Origin: an uncultured Desulfarculaceae bacterium
GTDB taxonomy: Bacteria > Desulfobacterota > Desulfarculia > Desulfarculales > Desulfarculaceae
Direction: 5' to 3'
Length of the DNA stretch: 5,758 nt
Assembly (NCBI GenBank): GCA_937908275.1
Contig: CALERA010000363.1
Location: 1-5,758 of the forward strand
Within the stretch, counting starts at the first letter, position 1. Every line of letters begins with the position of its first letter. The position numbers and the translations under genes were made by a program. Positions 1 through 5,676 of the stretch are shown in pieces. The notes below the pieces were generated by a model. It was not told where the DNA came from. It ran no database searches and worked only from the letters and a program-made list of their open reading frames with translations.

Positions 1-1
1 T

Positions 2-493
2 GGTCCGGGCCAGGTCCTGGCAGAGGCGGGGGCTCATCCAGACGTGGCGGTCCAGCTCGCCCTCCGCGTGGTCGTGGCCATGCCCGTGGCCGGCCTCGGC
101 CTTGGCCGGACCAGACCCGGGCTGCGCGGCCTGGTGCTCGTGCTCGTGCTCCTCCTCGGGCAGCAGCGCCAGGCCGTCGGCCAGGTCCACCACCTTCAGG
201 CCGGGGTTGGCGGCGGCGATCTTGGGCAGCAGCTTCTCCTCGAAGGGCAGGTCCAGGCTGAAATAGACCTTGGCCGCCGCCAGACGGGCGGCCTGCTTGG
301 GGCTGGGTTCGAAGGTGTGGGGGTTCTGGCCCGGGCCCGAGAGGGCCAGGACCGGCTGGCCCGCCACCCGCCCGGCCAGCCAGGCCAGGGGCGGCACTCC
401 GGCGGCCAGGCTGGGCTCCGGCGCGGGAGCGGCGGCCAGGGCCGGGGTGGTCAGGCAAAGCGCCAACAGGATCGCGGAAAACCAAACGCGCAT
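2..493 (-). CDS. znuA: Zinc ABC transporter periplasmic substrate-binding protein, ZnuA-like (N-terminal part; continues past left edge)
   Basis: This is a solute-binding protein that would capture Zn(II) in the periplasm and hand it to a ZnuB/ZnuC-type ABC importer. Seen: 164 residues from ATG 493, then the window ends. Residues 1-20 form a signal peptide (hydrophobic core 4-14, cleavage expected after ALA at 18-20); the Cys at 13 lacks a proper lipobox. GQNPHTFEPSP (55-65) is the family motif whose His59 is a metal ligand, and DRHVWMSP (148-155) carries the second, His150. Between them, residues 113-142 are a loop rich in His, Glu and Asp, including EEEHEHEH and HGHGHDH. Such a loop is known in ZnuA and favours zinc over manganese. 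The ATG has a GGAGG at 501-505. The gene follows the RHH regulator by 40 nt on the same strand, so the two are likely co-transcribed. The symbol rests on family resemblance; a related metal (Mn, Cu) is less likely given the loop. Confidence 0.88.
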   Translation of the reverse strand, partial: MRVWFSAILLALCLTTPALAAAPAPEPSLAAGVPPLAWLAGRVAGQPVLALSGPGQNPHTFEPSPKQAARLAAAKVYFSLDLPFEEKLLPKIAAANPGLKVVDLADGLALLPEEEHEHEHQAAQPGSGPAKAEAGHGHGHDHAEGELDRHVWMSPRLCQDLART

Positions 494-500
494 GATCGCA

Positions 501-505
501 CCTCC
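501..505 (-). promoter_or_regulatory. Ribosome binding site of the znuA-like gene
   Basis: GGAGG on the minus strand, 7 nt before ATG 493. It fixes the start of the ZnuA-like protein directly ahead of a good signal peptide. Confidence 0.75.
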
Positions 506-533
506 AGGGGACGGTGGGGGCAGGGGATGGGGC

Positions 534-818
534 TCAGTCGTGCAGATGGGACGTGGCGCCGCCGCCGTGGTCGCAGACCAGGTGCAGGGCCTGGCACTGG
601 CCGCAGCGCTGCAACTGGTGATGGCGGCTGAAGCGGTTCCAGTGCTCCTTCTGCTCCGGGGTCAGGATGCCGGTGCCCTGGCAGAGAGGACAGACGCCGT
701 CCAACGCGGCCAGGATGGCGTTGCGGATGAATTCGCTGCGGTTGGGGATGTGCTCCATGGCCCGCAGCAGCGAGGGCTCGGCCTTGAAGCTGATGACCTC
801 TGGTTTGAGCTTGTTCAT
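534..818 (-). CDS. Ribbon-helix-helix (CopG/NikR-like) transcriptional regulator with Cys/His-rich putative metal-binding tail
   Basis: A 94-residue protein, predicted to be a DNA-binding repressor that senses metal. Seen: residues 7-39 fit an RHH fold, with a short strand (VISFKA, 8-13), a first helix (about 14-22), and PNRSEFIRNAILAAL (25-39), the typical turn and second helix. The tail has two Cys pairs, CPLC at 43-46 (within CPLCQGTG) and CGQC at 72-75, then Cys82, with His59, 66, 67, 79, 84, 91 and 93 around them, enough for one or two zinc sites. Start: ATG 818 has GGAGG 5 nt upstream. The frame stays open back to about 1007, but that stretch covers the promoter and terminator and is not protein-like. 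It is the first gene of a probable operon with the znuA-like gene, and a dyad overlaps its promoter. Inference: it represses itself and zinc uptake when zinc is plentiful. No named family was recognised; nickel or another metal remains possible. Confidence 0.85.
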   Translation of the reverse strand: MNKLKPEVISFKAEPSLLRAMEHIPNRSEFIRNAILAALDGVCPLCQGTGILTPEQKEHWNRFSRHHQLQRCGQCQALHLVCDHGGGATSHLHD

Positions 819-823
819 GTCCG

Positions 824-828
824 CCTCC
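824..828 (-). promoter_or_regulatory. Ribosome binding site deciding the start of the RHH regulator
   Basis: GGAGG on the minus strand, 5 nt before ATG 818. It supports the 94-residue form over an extension of 63 more residues upstream. Confidence 0.75.
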
Positions 829-845
829 GGTTTGTCGCCTCTTTC

Positions 846-864
846 AGTATTACGCCGTAGTACT
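846..864. promoter_or_regulatory. 19-bp near-palindromic operator, AGTATTAC-GCC-GTAGTACT
   Basis: The two 8-bp arms, 846-853 and 857-864, match as inverted repeats at 7 of 8 positions around a 3-bp centre. The site covers the -10 element and most of the -10/-35 spacer of the regulator's promoter, so bound protein would block RNA polymerase. RHH proteins bind such paired short half-sites as dimers of dimers, so the product of the adjacent gene (818-534) is the natural candidate ligand. The arm resembles the GTGTTAC-type half-site I recall for deltaproteobacterial NikR, but the short 3-bp spacing does not fit NikR. It also does not look like the Fur-family Zur box of enterobacteria. Confidence 0.6.
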
Positions 865-874
865 GGGGCGTCAA
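846..874 (-). promoter_or_regulatory. Sigma70-type promoter of the RHH regulator-znuA operon
   Basis: Read on the minus strand, TTGACG (869-874) lies 17 bp before AATACT (846-851). These match the consensus -35 at 5 of 6 positions and the -10 at 4 of 6, with the most important -10 positions (A2, T6) kept. The start of transcription would fall near 839, giving a leader of about 20 nt that holds the GGAGG. The spacing to the gene and the overlap with the dyad operator support it. The elements were found by eye. Confidence 0.6.
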
Positions 875-888
875 GGGGCTGTCCGGCG

Positions 889-942
889 ACAAAGAGAAGG
901 CCGCCGTCCGGCCGGGGGGGACAATCCGGCGGGACGGCGGCC
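889..942 (-). terminator. Intrinsic terminator of the MCP gene
   Basis: GGCCGCCGTCC (899-909) and GGACGGCGGCC (932-942) form a perfect 11-bp stem. The loop contains a further CCGG/CCGG pairing (912-915 with 926-929). On the minus strand the stem is followed by the T-rich run TTCTCTTTGT (898-889). It lies 24 nt past the MCP stop codon and before the promoter of the RHH gene, so it separates the two transcription units. Confidence 0.75.
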
Positions 943-966
943 GAAAGCGCGGCCTGGAGTTGGGGA

Positions 967-2976
967 TCAGGCCGCTTGGGGAATGTTGTCCCAGTCATCG
1001 TCGTCATTGTCGGCGTCCAGGTCGGGCGGCCGGGGGGCGGGGACCGGGGCCGCCGGGCTCACGGCCAGGGGCCAGGGGTGGGAGTCCAGGGGGGTGGCGG
1101 CGGATTCGGCGGCGGGCCGGGGGCGGCGCAGGTGCAGCAGGCTCAGGATGCCGCCCTGGCCCCGGCCCGCGCCCTGCACGATGGCCCGCAGGGTGGCCAG
1201 TTGGTCCTCCAGGCCCTGGGCCTGGCTGGTCAGTTGCTCGCTGGCGGCGGCGGTCTCCTGGGCCCCGGCGGCGTTTTGCTGGGTCACCCGGTCCAGGGCG
1301 GCGGCGGCCTGGCTCACCTGGTCGATGCCCTGGGCCTGCTCGCGGCTCATGCCCGCCATCTCGGCCACCAACTGGCCCAGGCGGCGGTTGCCCTCGCCCA
1401 CCCGGGCGAAGGCCTGTCCGGTCTCGGCCATCAGGCGGCCGCCCTCCTCCACCCGGGCGATGGTGTCCTGGATCAGGCTGGCGCTGTCGGCGGCCGAGGC
1501 CGCGCTGCGCTGGGCCAGGCGGCGCACCTCGTCGGCCACCACCGCGAAGCCCGCCCCGGCCGACCCGGCCCGGGCCGCCTCCACCGCGGCGTTCAGGGCC
1601 AGCAGGTTGGTCTGGAAGGCGATCTCGTCGATGGTCTTGACGATGCGCCCGGTCTGGAGGCTGGCCTGCTGGATCTGGGCCATGGCCTGGCCCAGGCGGT
1701 CGGCGGCCTGGCGGGCGCGCTCCATCTCCTCCCCGGCCTGGCGGGAGAGGTCCTCGGCCAGCCCGGCGTGCTCGGCGCTGTGGCGGGTCATGGCCGACAT
1801 CTGCTCCAGGGTGGCGGCGGTCTGCTCCAGGCTGGCGGCCTGCTCGCCCGCGCCGTCGGCCAGGGCCTGGCTGGCCCCGGCCATGGACCCGGCCGCGCCG
1901 GCCACCTCCTGGGCCCCGCGGCCCAGGCCCTCCATCACCCCGCGCAGGGGGCGGGACAGGCTGCGGCTGAGCAGCAGGCTCAGGGCCACGCCCAGCACCA
2001 GGGCCGCGGCCAGGCCGCCCAGCACCAGGCGGATGGCCCGGGCCAGGCTCTGGCTGGTGGCCCCGGCCAGGCGGCCGATGCCGGCCAGGCCGTCGTCGGC
2101 GGTGTTGGTGGTCAGGGCGATCATGCGGCTGGAAAGGCTCTCGCGCTGCTGGCGCAGCTCCTCCAGGGCCATCCAGTTCTCCACCCAGGCCGCCAACAGG
2201 GCCTGGTACTGCTCGGCCGCCGAGCGGCTGCCGGCCACCCTGGTCATCAGGGCCGGCTCGGTGCGGCAGAGGCTCACCAACTCATCGAACAGGTCGCGCA
2301 TGGCGCTCAGGTCGGCGTCCACCGTGGCCATCATCGCCTGGTCGTGGCTGGTCTGGGCCTGCTGGCTCTTGAGCAGGGCGGAGTTGCCGGATTGGATCAC
2401 CTGGTTCATGGCCGCGATGCGCTTCTGCCGCCACATCAGCTTGTCGGCCGGCGCGCCGTCGGCGATGTCCTGGGCCAGGGACTTGGCCTGGTCGGCCAGG
2501 AAGGCGTGGGCGTTGTTGCTGAAGTTGGCCTGGGCCGCGCCCATCATTTCGCGGTAGGAGGCGTTCTCCTCGGACTTCTCCCTGGTCTCGTCAATCAGCT
2601 TGCGATACTCCCGGGTCTGGGTCAAGGCCAGGGCCGCCGCCGGAGCGAGGCCTTCCAACTCCGGGAAGCGCTCGGCCAGTTGGCTGGCCTCGGCCGCGTG
2701 CTCCTCCAGCCCCTTGAGCCCGGCCAGGCCCTTTTCCAGCAGGGTCCCGTCGCCGGTCATGGTGTAGCCGCGAATCTCGAAGATGGTCTGGGACCAGTAG
2801 CGCTCCAGGTGGCTGGCCACCTCCACCCGGGGGGTGTAGGCCTGGTCCAGGCGATCCTGGAGGCCGCGCACCGCGTTCATCTGCCAGATCGCCAGGCCGC
2901 CCAGGGCCAGGGTCAAGAGGGTCAGCAGGCCGAAGGCGAGCTGCATCTTGCTGGAAAGCTTCAGGCTAAAGTTCAT
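967..2976 (-). CDS. Methyl-accepting chemotaxis protein, two TM helices, large helical periplasmic sensor, no clear full HAMP
   Basis: A 669-residue chemoreceptor of the inner membrane that would control CheA kinase through CheW. Seen: TM1 about 12-33; a periplasmic, almost all-helical sensor region of about 280 residues (34-314), near the size of helical-bimodular (HBM) domains and longer than a single four-helix bundle; TM2 about 315-336. After SRPL (341-344), the usual first HAMP helix, the chain goes almost at once into the signalling coiled coil. Methylation-type stretches are SLEQTAATLEQ (382-392) and AQETAAASEQ (572-581). The conserved tip runs through EIAFQTNLLALNAAVEAARAG (451-471), and then GFAVVADEVRRLA. 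Residues 600-669 are a Pro/Ala-rich flexible tail ending in an acidic DDDDWDNIPQAA. The start at ATG 2976 has AGGAGG 7 nt upstream. It follows the EAL/GGDEF gene by 59 nt with no terminator between. The ligand cannot be told from the sequence. Confidence 0.95.
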   Translation of the reverse strand: MNFSLKLSSKMQLAFGLLTLLTLALGGLAIWQMNAVRGLQDRLDQAYTPRVEVASHLERYWSQTIFEIRGYTMTGDGTLLEKGLAGLKGLEEHAAEASQLAERFPELEGLAPAAALALTQTREYRKLIDETREKSEENASYREMMGAAQANFSNNAHAFLADQAKSLAQDIADGAPADKLMWRQKRIAAMNQVIQSGNSALLKSQQAQTSHDQAMMATVDADLSAMRDLFDELVSLCRTEPALMTRVAGSRSAAEQYQALLAAWVENWMALEELRQQRESLSSRMIALTTNTADDGLAGIGRLAGATSQSLARAIRLVLGGLAAALVLGVALSLLLSRSLSRPLRGVMEGLGRGAQEVAGAAGSMAGASQALADGAGEQAASLEQTAATLEQMSAMTRHSAEHAGLAEDLSRQAGEEMERARQAADRLGQAMAQIQQASLQTGRIVKTIDEIAFQTNLLALNAAVEAARAGSAGAGFAVVADEVRRLAQRSAASAADSASLIQDTIARVEEGGRLMAETGQAFARVGEGNRRLGQLVAEMAGMSREQAQGIDQVSQAAAALDRVTQQNAAGAQETAAASEQLTSQAQGLEDQLATLRAIVQGAGRGQGGILSLLHLRRPRPAAESAATPLDSHPWPLAVSPAAPVPAPRPPDLDADNDDDDWDNIPQAA

Positions 2977-2983
2977 GGGGCAT

Positions 2984-2989
2984 CCTCCT
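2984..2989 (-). promoter_or_regulatory. Ribosome binding site of the MCP gene
   Basis: AGGAGG on the minus strand, 7 nt before ATG 2976. It settles the start, since the same frame is open for a further 1.9 kb upstream inside the neighbouring gene. Confidence 0.8.
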
Positions 2990-3035
2990 GGTCGCGGGCG
3001 GGCGGGGCGGACCGCGCCGAACGCCTGGGGGTTGG

Positions 3036-5405
3036 TCAGCGGGGGTTGGCGTCCGGCGTTGGAGCCGGGCAGGAGACCGGGGCCTGGTCGCCCAGGGGCA
3101 GCCGGCGGTCGCGCACGTGCACGTTGCCGGGCAGGGACTTGGCGTAGCGCTTGACCTCGGCCGCGCGCTGGCTGATCTGGCCCAGGTCGCAGCGGCCCAG
3201 GCAATCCACGATGGCCATGGAAACCGAGATGAGGGGGAACCGGCCGGGATTGCCGTTGCGGTCCTTGCCCTGGACGTAACCGCGCTGGCGGTCTTCCGGG
3301 GAGTAGCAGTGGGGCACCAGCCGGGCGAAGCAGCGCACCACCGCCTGGCAGACCCGCTCGGCCCGCTCCGGGGTGGTGATGAGCACGAAATCGTCGCCCC
3401 CCACGTGGCCCACGAAGGCGTCCGGTCCGCCGTGGCGGCGCAGGGCCCAGACCAGGATCCGGCCCATCAGGAGGATCACCTTGTCGCCGGCCTCGAAGCC
3501 GTAGGTGTCGTTGTAGACCTTGAAATGATCCAGGTCCACGTAGACGAAGGCCGCGGAGTTGGCCCCGGAGCAACGGGACTCGATCTCCTGCTCCAGGGCC
3601 ACGTTGCCCGGCAGGCCGGTCAGGGGGCTCATGCCCCGGGCCATCTCCACCTGGACCCGGGCCAGGGCGTCCAGCATCTTCTGCACGCTGACGATGCCGG
3701 CCAGGTAGCCCTCCTCGGTGACGATGATGTGGTCGTAGAGCTTGAAGCGGTCGCGGTTCATGGCGGTCTTGGCCACCTGCTCCACCGGGGCCGAGCCCTC
3801 CACGATCAGGGGGGCCGCGTCCATCACCCGGCTGACCGAACGCTCCCAATACAGCGCGGTGCCGTAGTAGGTGCCCAACTGGCGGTCCAGGGCGTGACTC
3901 ATCACCAGGCCCACCGGCTTGCCCCGGTCCACCACCACCAGCCCGGAGATGGGCTGGCTGTCCAGCATCTGCTTGACCTCGCGGGTGCGGGCCTCGGTGG
4001 AGACCTGGTGGGCCGGCTCCACCAGCTCGCGCACCGGGATCGAGCAGGCCCATTCCTTCTTGGCCCCGCCCCGGATGCTGCGCTTGAGCGGCAGGTTGGT
4101 GCGGGGCAGGGGCTTGGGCGCCGCCGGCCGGGCCAGGAAGAATCCCTGGCCGTAGTGCACCCCCATGGCCACCAGGCTGGTCAGCTCGGTCTCGGTCTCG
4201 ATGCCCTCGGCCACGATGGCGCAGCCGATCTTGTCGGCGAAGGTCACCAGGGTCTCCACCAGGGCGCGCTGCACCGGGTTGGCGTCGATGCCGTGAATCA
4301 GACCCATGTCGACCTTGATATAGTCCGGCCGCACCTTGGCGATGGAGCTCAGGCCGGAGTAGCCGGTGCCCACGTCGTCGATGGCCACCAGGTAGCCCTG
4401 GGAGCGGTAGTGCTCCAGGGTGCGGTGGAACAGGGTGAAGTCCTTGATGGAGTGGCGCTCGGTGATCTCGAAGACCACGTTGTGGGGTCTGAGGCCGCAG
4501 CCGTCCAGCAGGCGGCGGGTCTCGCCGGAGCGGAAGTCCGGCGCGCCCATGGTCTGGGGGTGGATGTTCAGGAAGATCTTCTGCCCCGGCATCAGCCCGC
4601 CCAGGCCGGCCAGGGCCTGCTCGCGGCAGGCCCGCTCCAGGCCGAACAGGGCTCCCACCTCCTCGGCGAAGTCGAACAACAGGCCCGGGGAGTGGAAGTG
4701 GTCGCCCACCGGCCCCCGGGCCAGGGCCTCCCAGCCCAGGGTGTCGCCGGTGCGCAGGTCCACGATGGGCTGGTAGACCGCCGACAACAGCGGCGTCTCC
4801 ACCACCCGGCGAAAGGCCTGCATCAGGCCCAGCTTGTCGTAGTCCAACTCCCCGGCCGCCACCTGGCGGGCGTCGCACAGGGCGTTGTAGAGCAGGGTCT
4901 CCAGGCCCCGGCCAGGCTCGGCCGGCAGCCAGGCGCAACCCACGTCCACCATCAGGTCCTGGCCGGTGAGCTGCACCGCGGTGGGGCCCAACTGGGTGCG
5001 CAGGGCCAGGCGCAGACGCAGGCCCAGATCCAGCAGGTGGGCCTGGTCGCGGTTGCCGTTGGCGAAAAGGATCATGAAGCTGGAGGGATCCACCCGCTCG
5101 ATGATCTGCAGCCGCTGGGGGTTGAGCAGTTGCGGCATGATCTGGCGCAGCAGGCTCTCCACCGCCTGGGCCACCTCGCCGGCCAACTGCTCGCCATACA
5201 GGCGCACGAACAGGGGGAAGGCCGCCAGGTTGACCCAGAGCAGGCCCAGGCCGGCTCCCTGGGTCAGGGATATCTCCAGGCGGCCGCGCAGGGGGGCCCG
5301 CAGGCAGGCGAAAGCCGGCAACTCCTCGGAGCGCTGGCGGCGGATCGGGCCGGCCAGCGCCGAGCGGTGGGGGTGGTGCGGAATCTGGTTGATCAGTTCA
5401 GGCAT
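3036..5405 (-). CDS. Cyclic-di-GMP phosphodiesterase/diguanylate cyclase: degenerate GGDEF - EAL - CBS pair - GGDEF
   Basis: A soluble 789-residue cyclic-di-GMP enzyme with no TM segment or signal peptide. Seen: residues about 43-190 resemble a GGDEF fold, but with DPSSF (106-110) in place of GGDEF, so not catalytic. The EAL domain (about 205-430) keeps the expected active-site residues: E226 of EAL, N280, E313 and E316 of FEITE, D343-D344, K364, D366, E400/E403 and Q420, so hydrolysis of cyclic-di-GMP to pGpG is likely. Two CBS repeats (about 465-518 and 525-580) may bind adenine nucleotides. The final GGDEF domain has LTGLPGN (595-601), DLDHF (624-628) and GGDDF (669-673), with no RxxD I-site at the right distance. 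EAL-CBS-GGDEF is a known order. The start is uncertain: ATG 5405 has only GGCGG before it, and a TTG at 5441 would add 12 residues. It is the first gene of a likely operon with the MCP. Which activity dominates in the cell is not visible. Confidence 0.93.
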   Translation of the reverse strand: MPELINQIPHHPHRSALAGPIRRQRSEELPAFACLRAPLRGRLEISLTQGAGLGLLWVNLAAFPLFVRLYGEQLAGEVAQAVESLLRQIMPQLLNPQRLQIIERVDPSSFMILFANGNRDQAHLLDLGLRLRLALRTQLGPTAVQLTGQDLMVDVGCAWLPAEPGRGLETLLYNALCDARQVAAGELDYDKLGLMQAFRRVVETPLLSAVYQPIVDLRTGDTLGWEALARGPVGDHFHSPGLLFDFAEEVGALFGLERACREQALAGLGGLMPGQKIFLNIHPQTMGAPDFRSGETRRLLDGCGLRPHNVVFEITERHSIKDFTLFHRTLEHYRSQGYLVAIDDVGTGYSGLSSIAKVRPDYIKVDMGLIHGIDANPVQRALVETLVTFADKIGCAIVAEGIETETELTSLVAMGVHYGQGFFLARPAAPKPLPRTNLPLKRSIRGGAKKEWACSIPVRELVEPAHQVSTEARTREVKQMLDSQPISGLVVVDRGKPVGLVMSHALDRQLGTYYGTALYWERSVSRVMDAAPLIVEGSAPVEQVAKTAMNRDRFKLYDHIIVTEEGYLAGIVSVQKMLDALARVQVEMARGMSPLTGLPGNVALEQEIESRCSGANSAAFVYVDLDHFKVYNDTYGFEAGDKVILLMGRILVWALRRHGGPDAFVGHVGGDDFVLITTPERAERVCQAVVRCFARLVPHCYSPEDRQRGYVQGKDRNGNPGRFPLISVSMAIVDCLGRCDLGQISQRAAEVKRYAKSLPGNVHVRDRRLPLGDQAPVSCPAPTPDANPR

Positions 5406-5454
5406 CCAAGGCCGCCAAATCGCACCCGCGCCCGTGGCCAAGACGCGGGGAAGG

Positions 5455-5472
5455 ATCGCTCAACTGAACGAT
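5455..5472. promoter_or_regulatory. 18-bp imperfect dyad upstream of the EAL/GGDEF gene
   Basis: ATCGCTCA-AC-TGAACGAT: 8-bp arms matching at 7 of 8 positions around a 2-bp centre, 50 bp before ATG 5405. It could be an operator for an unknown regulator or fold as a small leader hairpin. There is no further evidence for either. Confidence 0.35.
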
Positions 5473-5509
5473 AAGCCGGACGGGGGTTGTTCCTCGCCCC
5501 AATGGACTA

Positions 5510-5538
5510 ATTATCAGGACCGGGTGACGATCGGATGA
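5510..5538 (-). promoter_or_regulatory. Possible promoter of the EAL/GGDEF-MCP operon
   Basis: GATAAT (5510-5515, minus strand) matches the -10 consensus at 5 of 6 positions and lies in the most AT-rich stretch between the two genes. The -35 position 17 bp upstream (TCATCC, 5533-5538) is poor, so it would need an activator or is not the true promoter. Transcription would start near 5503, giving a leader of about 100 nt. No convincing sigma54 or sigma28 (FliA) motif was found in this region. Confidence 0.3.
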
Positions 5539-5617
5539 CGGGGCGATGAAGCTTGCGTTAAGGGGAAGCGGTTGTCCGAGGGAGGAAAAGGTCATTAACG
5601 ACGGTGAGTTCGACAAC

Positions 5618-5647
5618 CGGACGGGACGCGGGGCCGCGTCCCGTCCG
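5618..5647 (-). terminator. Strong GC-rich hairpin after the ABC ATPase-like gene (probable terminator)
   Basis: CGGACGGGACGCGG (5618-5631) and CCGCGTCCCGTCCG (5634-5647) are perfect 14-bp inverted arms with 2 nt between them; in RNA the innermost pairs would open to form the loop. It begins 30 nt after the stop codon at 5677. The sequence that follows on the minus strand (GTTGTCGAACTC) has no real T-run, so it may act as a weak terminator, an mRNA 3' end stabiliser, or need Rho. Confidence 0.5.
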
Positions 5648-5676
5648 CGGGCGGGGCAACCGGGACGGACCAGGGT

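Noticed and set aside
446..460. Lipoprotein signal at Cys13 of the ZnuA-like protein
   Set aside because: Leu precedes the Cys where Gly, Ala or Ser is needed. An ordinary signal-peptidase I site (ALA at 18-20) fits better.
665..700. DnaJ-type zinc finger (CxxCxGxG) in the RHH protein
   Set aside because: CPLCQGTG matches one repeat of the pattern, but DnaJ has four. The context is a small RHH regulator, so this is taken as part of a different zinc-binding tail.
819..1007. N-terminal extension of the RHH protein by 63 residues
   Set aside because: The stretch holds the terminator stem, promoter and dyad and runs into the end of the MCP gene. The ATG at 818 has a GGAGG and starts directly at the RHH fold.
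667..3147. Long plus-strand open frame antisense to the MCP gene
   Set aside because: It is a low-complexity Gly/Ala/Gln/His-rich product with no family motif and no ribosome binding site. Its mirror strand encodes a clear MCP with TM helices and the conserved tip. It is a by-product of high GC content.
967..4938. One 1323-residue minus-strand frame joining MCP to an upstream Arg/Pro/Gly-rich stretch
   Set aside because: The upstream part overlaps the EAL/GGDEF gene out of frame and is low complexity. The MCP has its own AGGAGG and a good membrane-anchor N-terminus at 2976.
3117..5474. Long plus-strand open frame antisense to the EAL/GGDEF gene
   Set aside because: Same reasons: repetitive His/Gln/Gly/Val composition and a well-supported gene on the other strand.
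5406..5600. Cyclic-di-GMP (GEMM) riboswitch before the EAL/GGDEF gene
   Set aside because: Only a fragment, AACGCAAGC on the minus strand, resembles the conserved GEMM sequence. The GGCAAACC-type element and the paired stems were not found.
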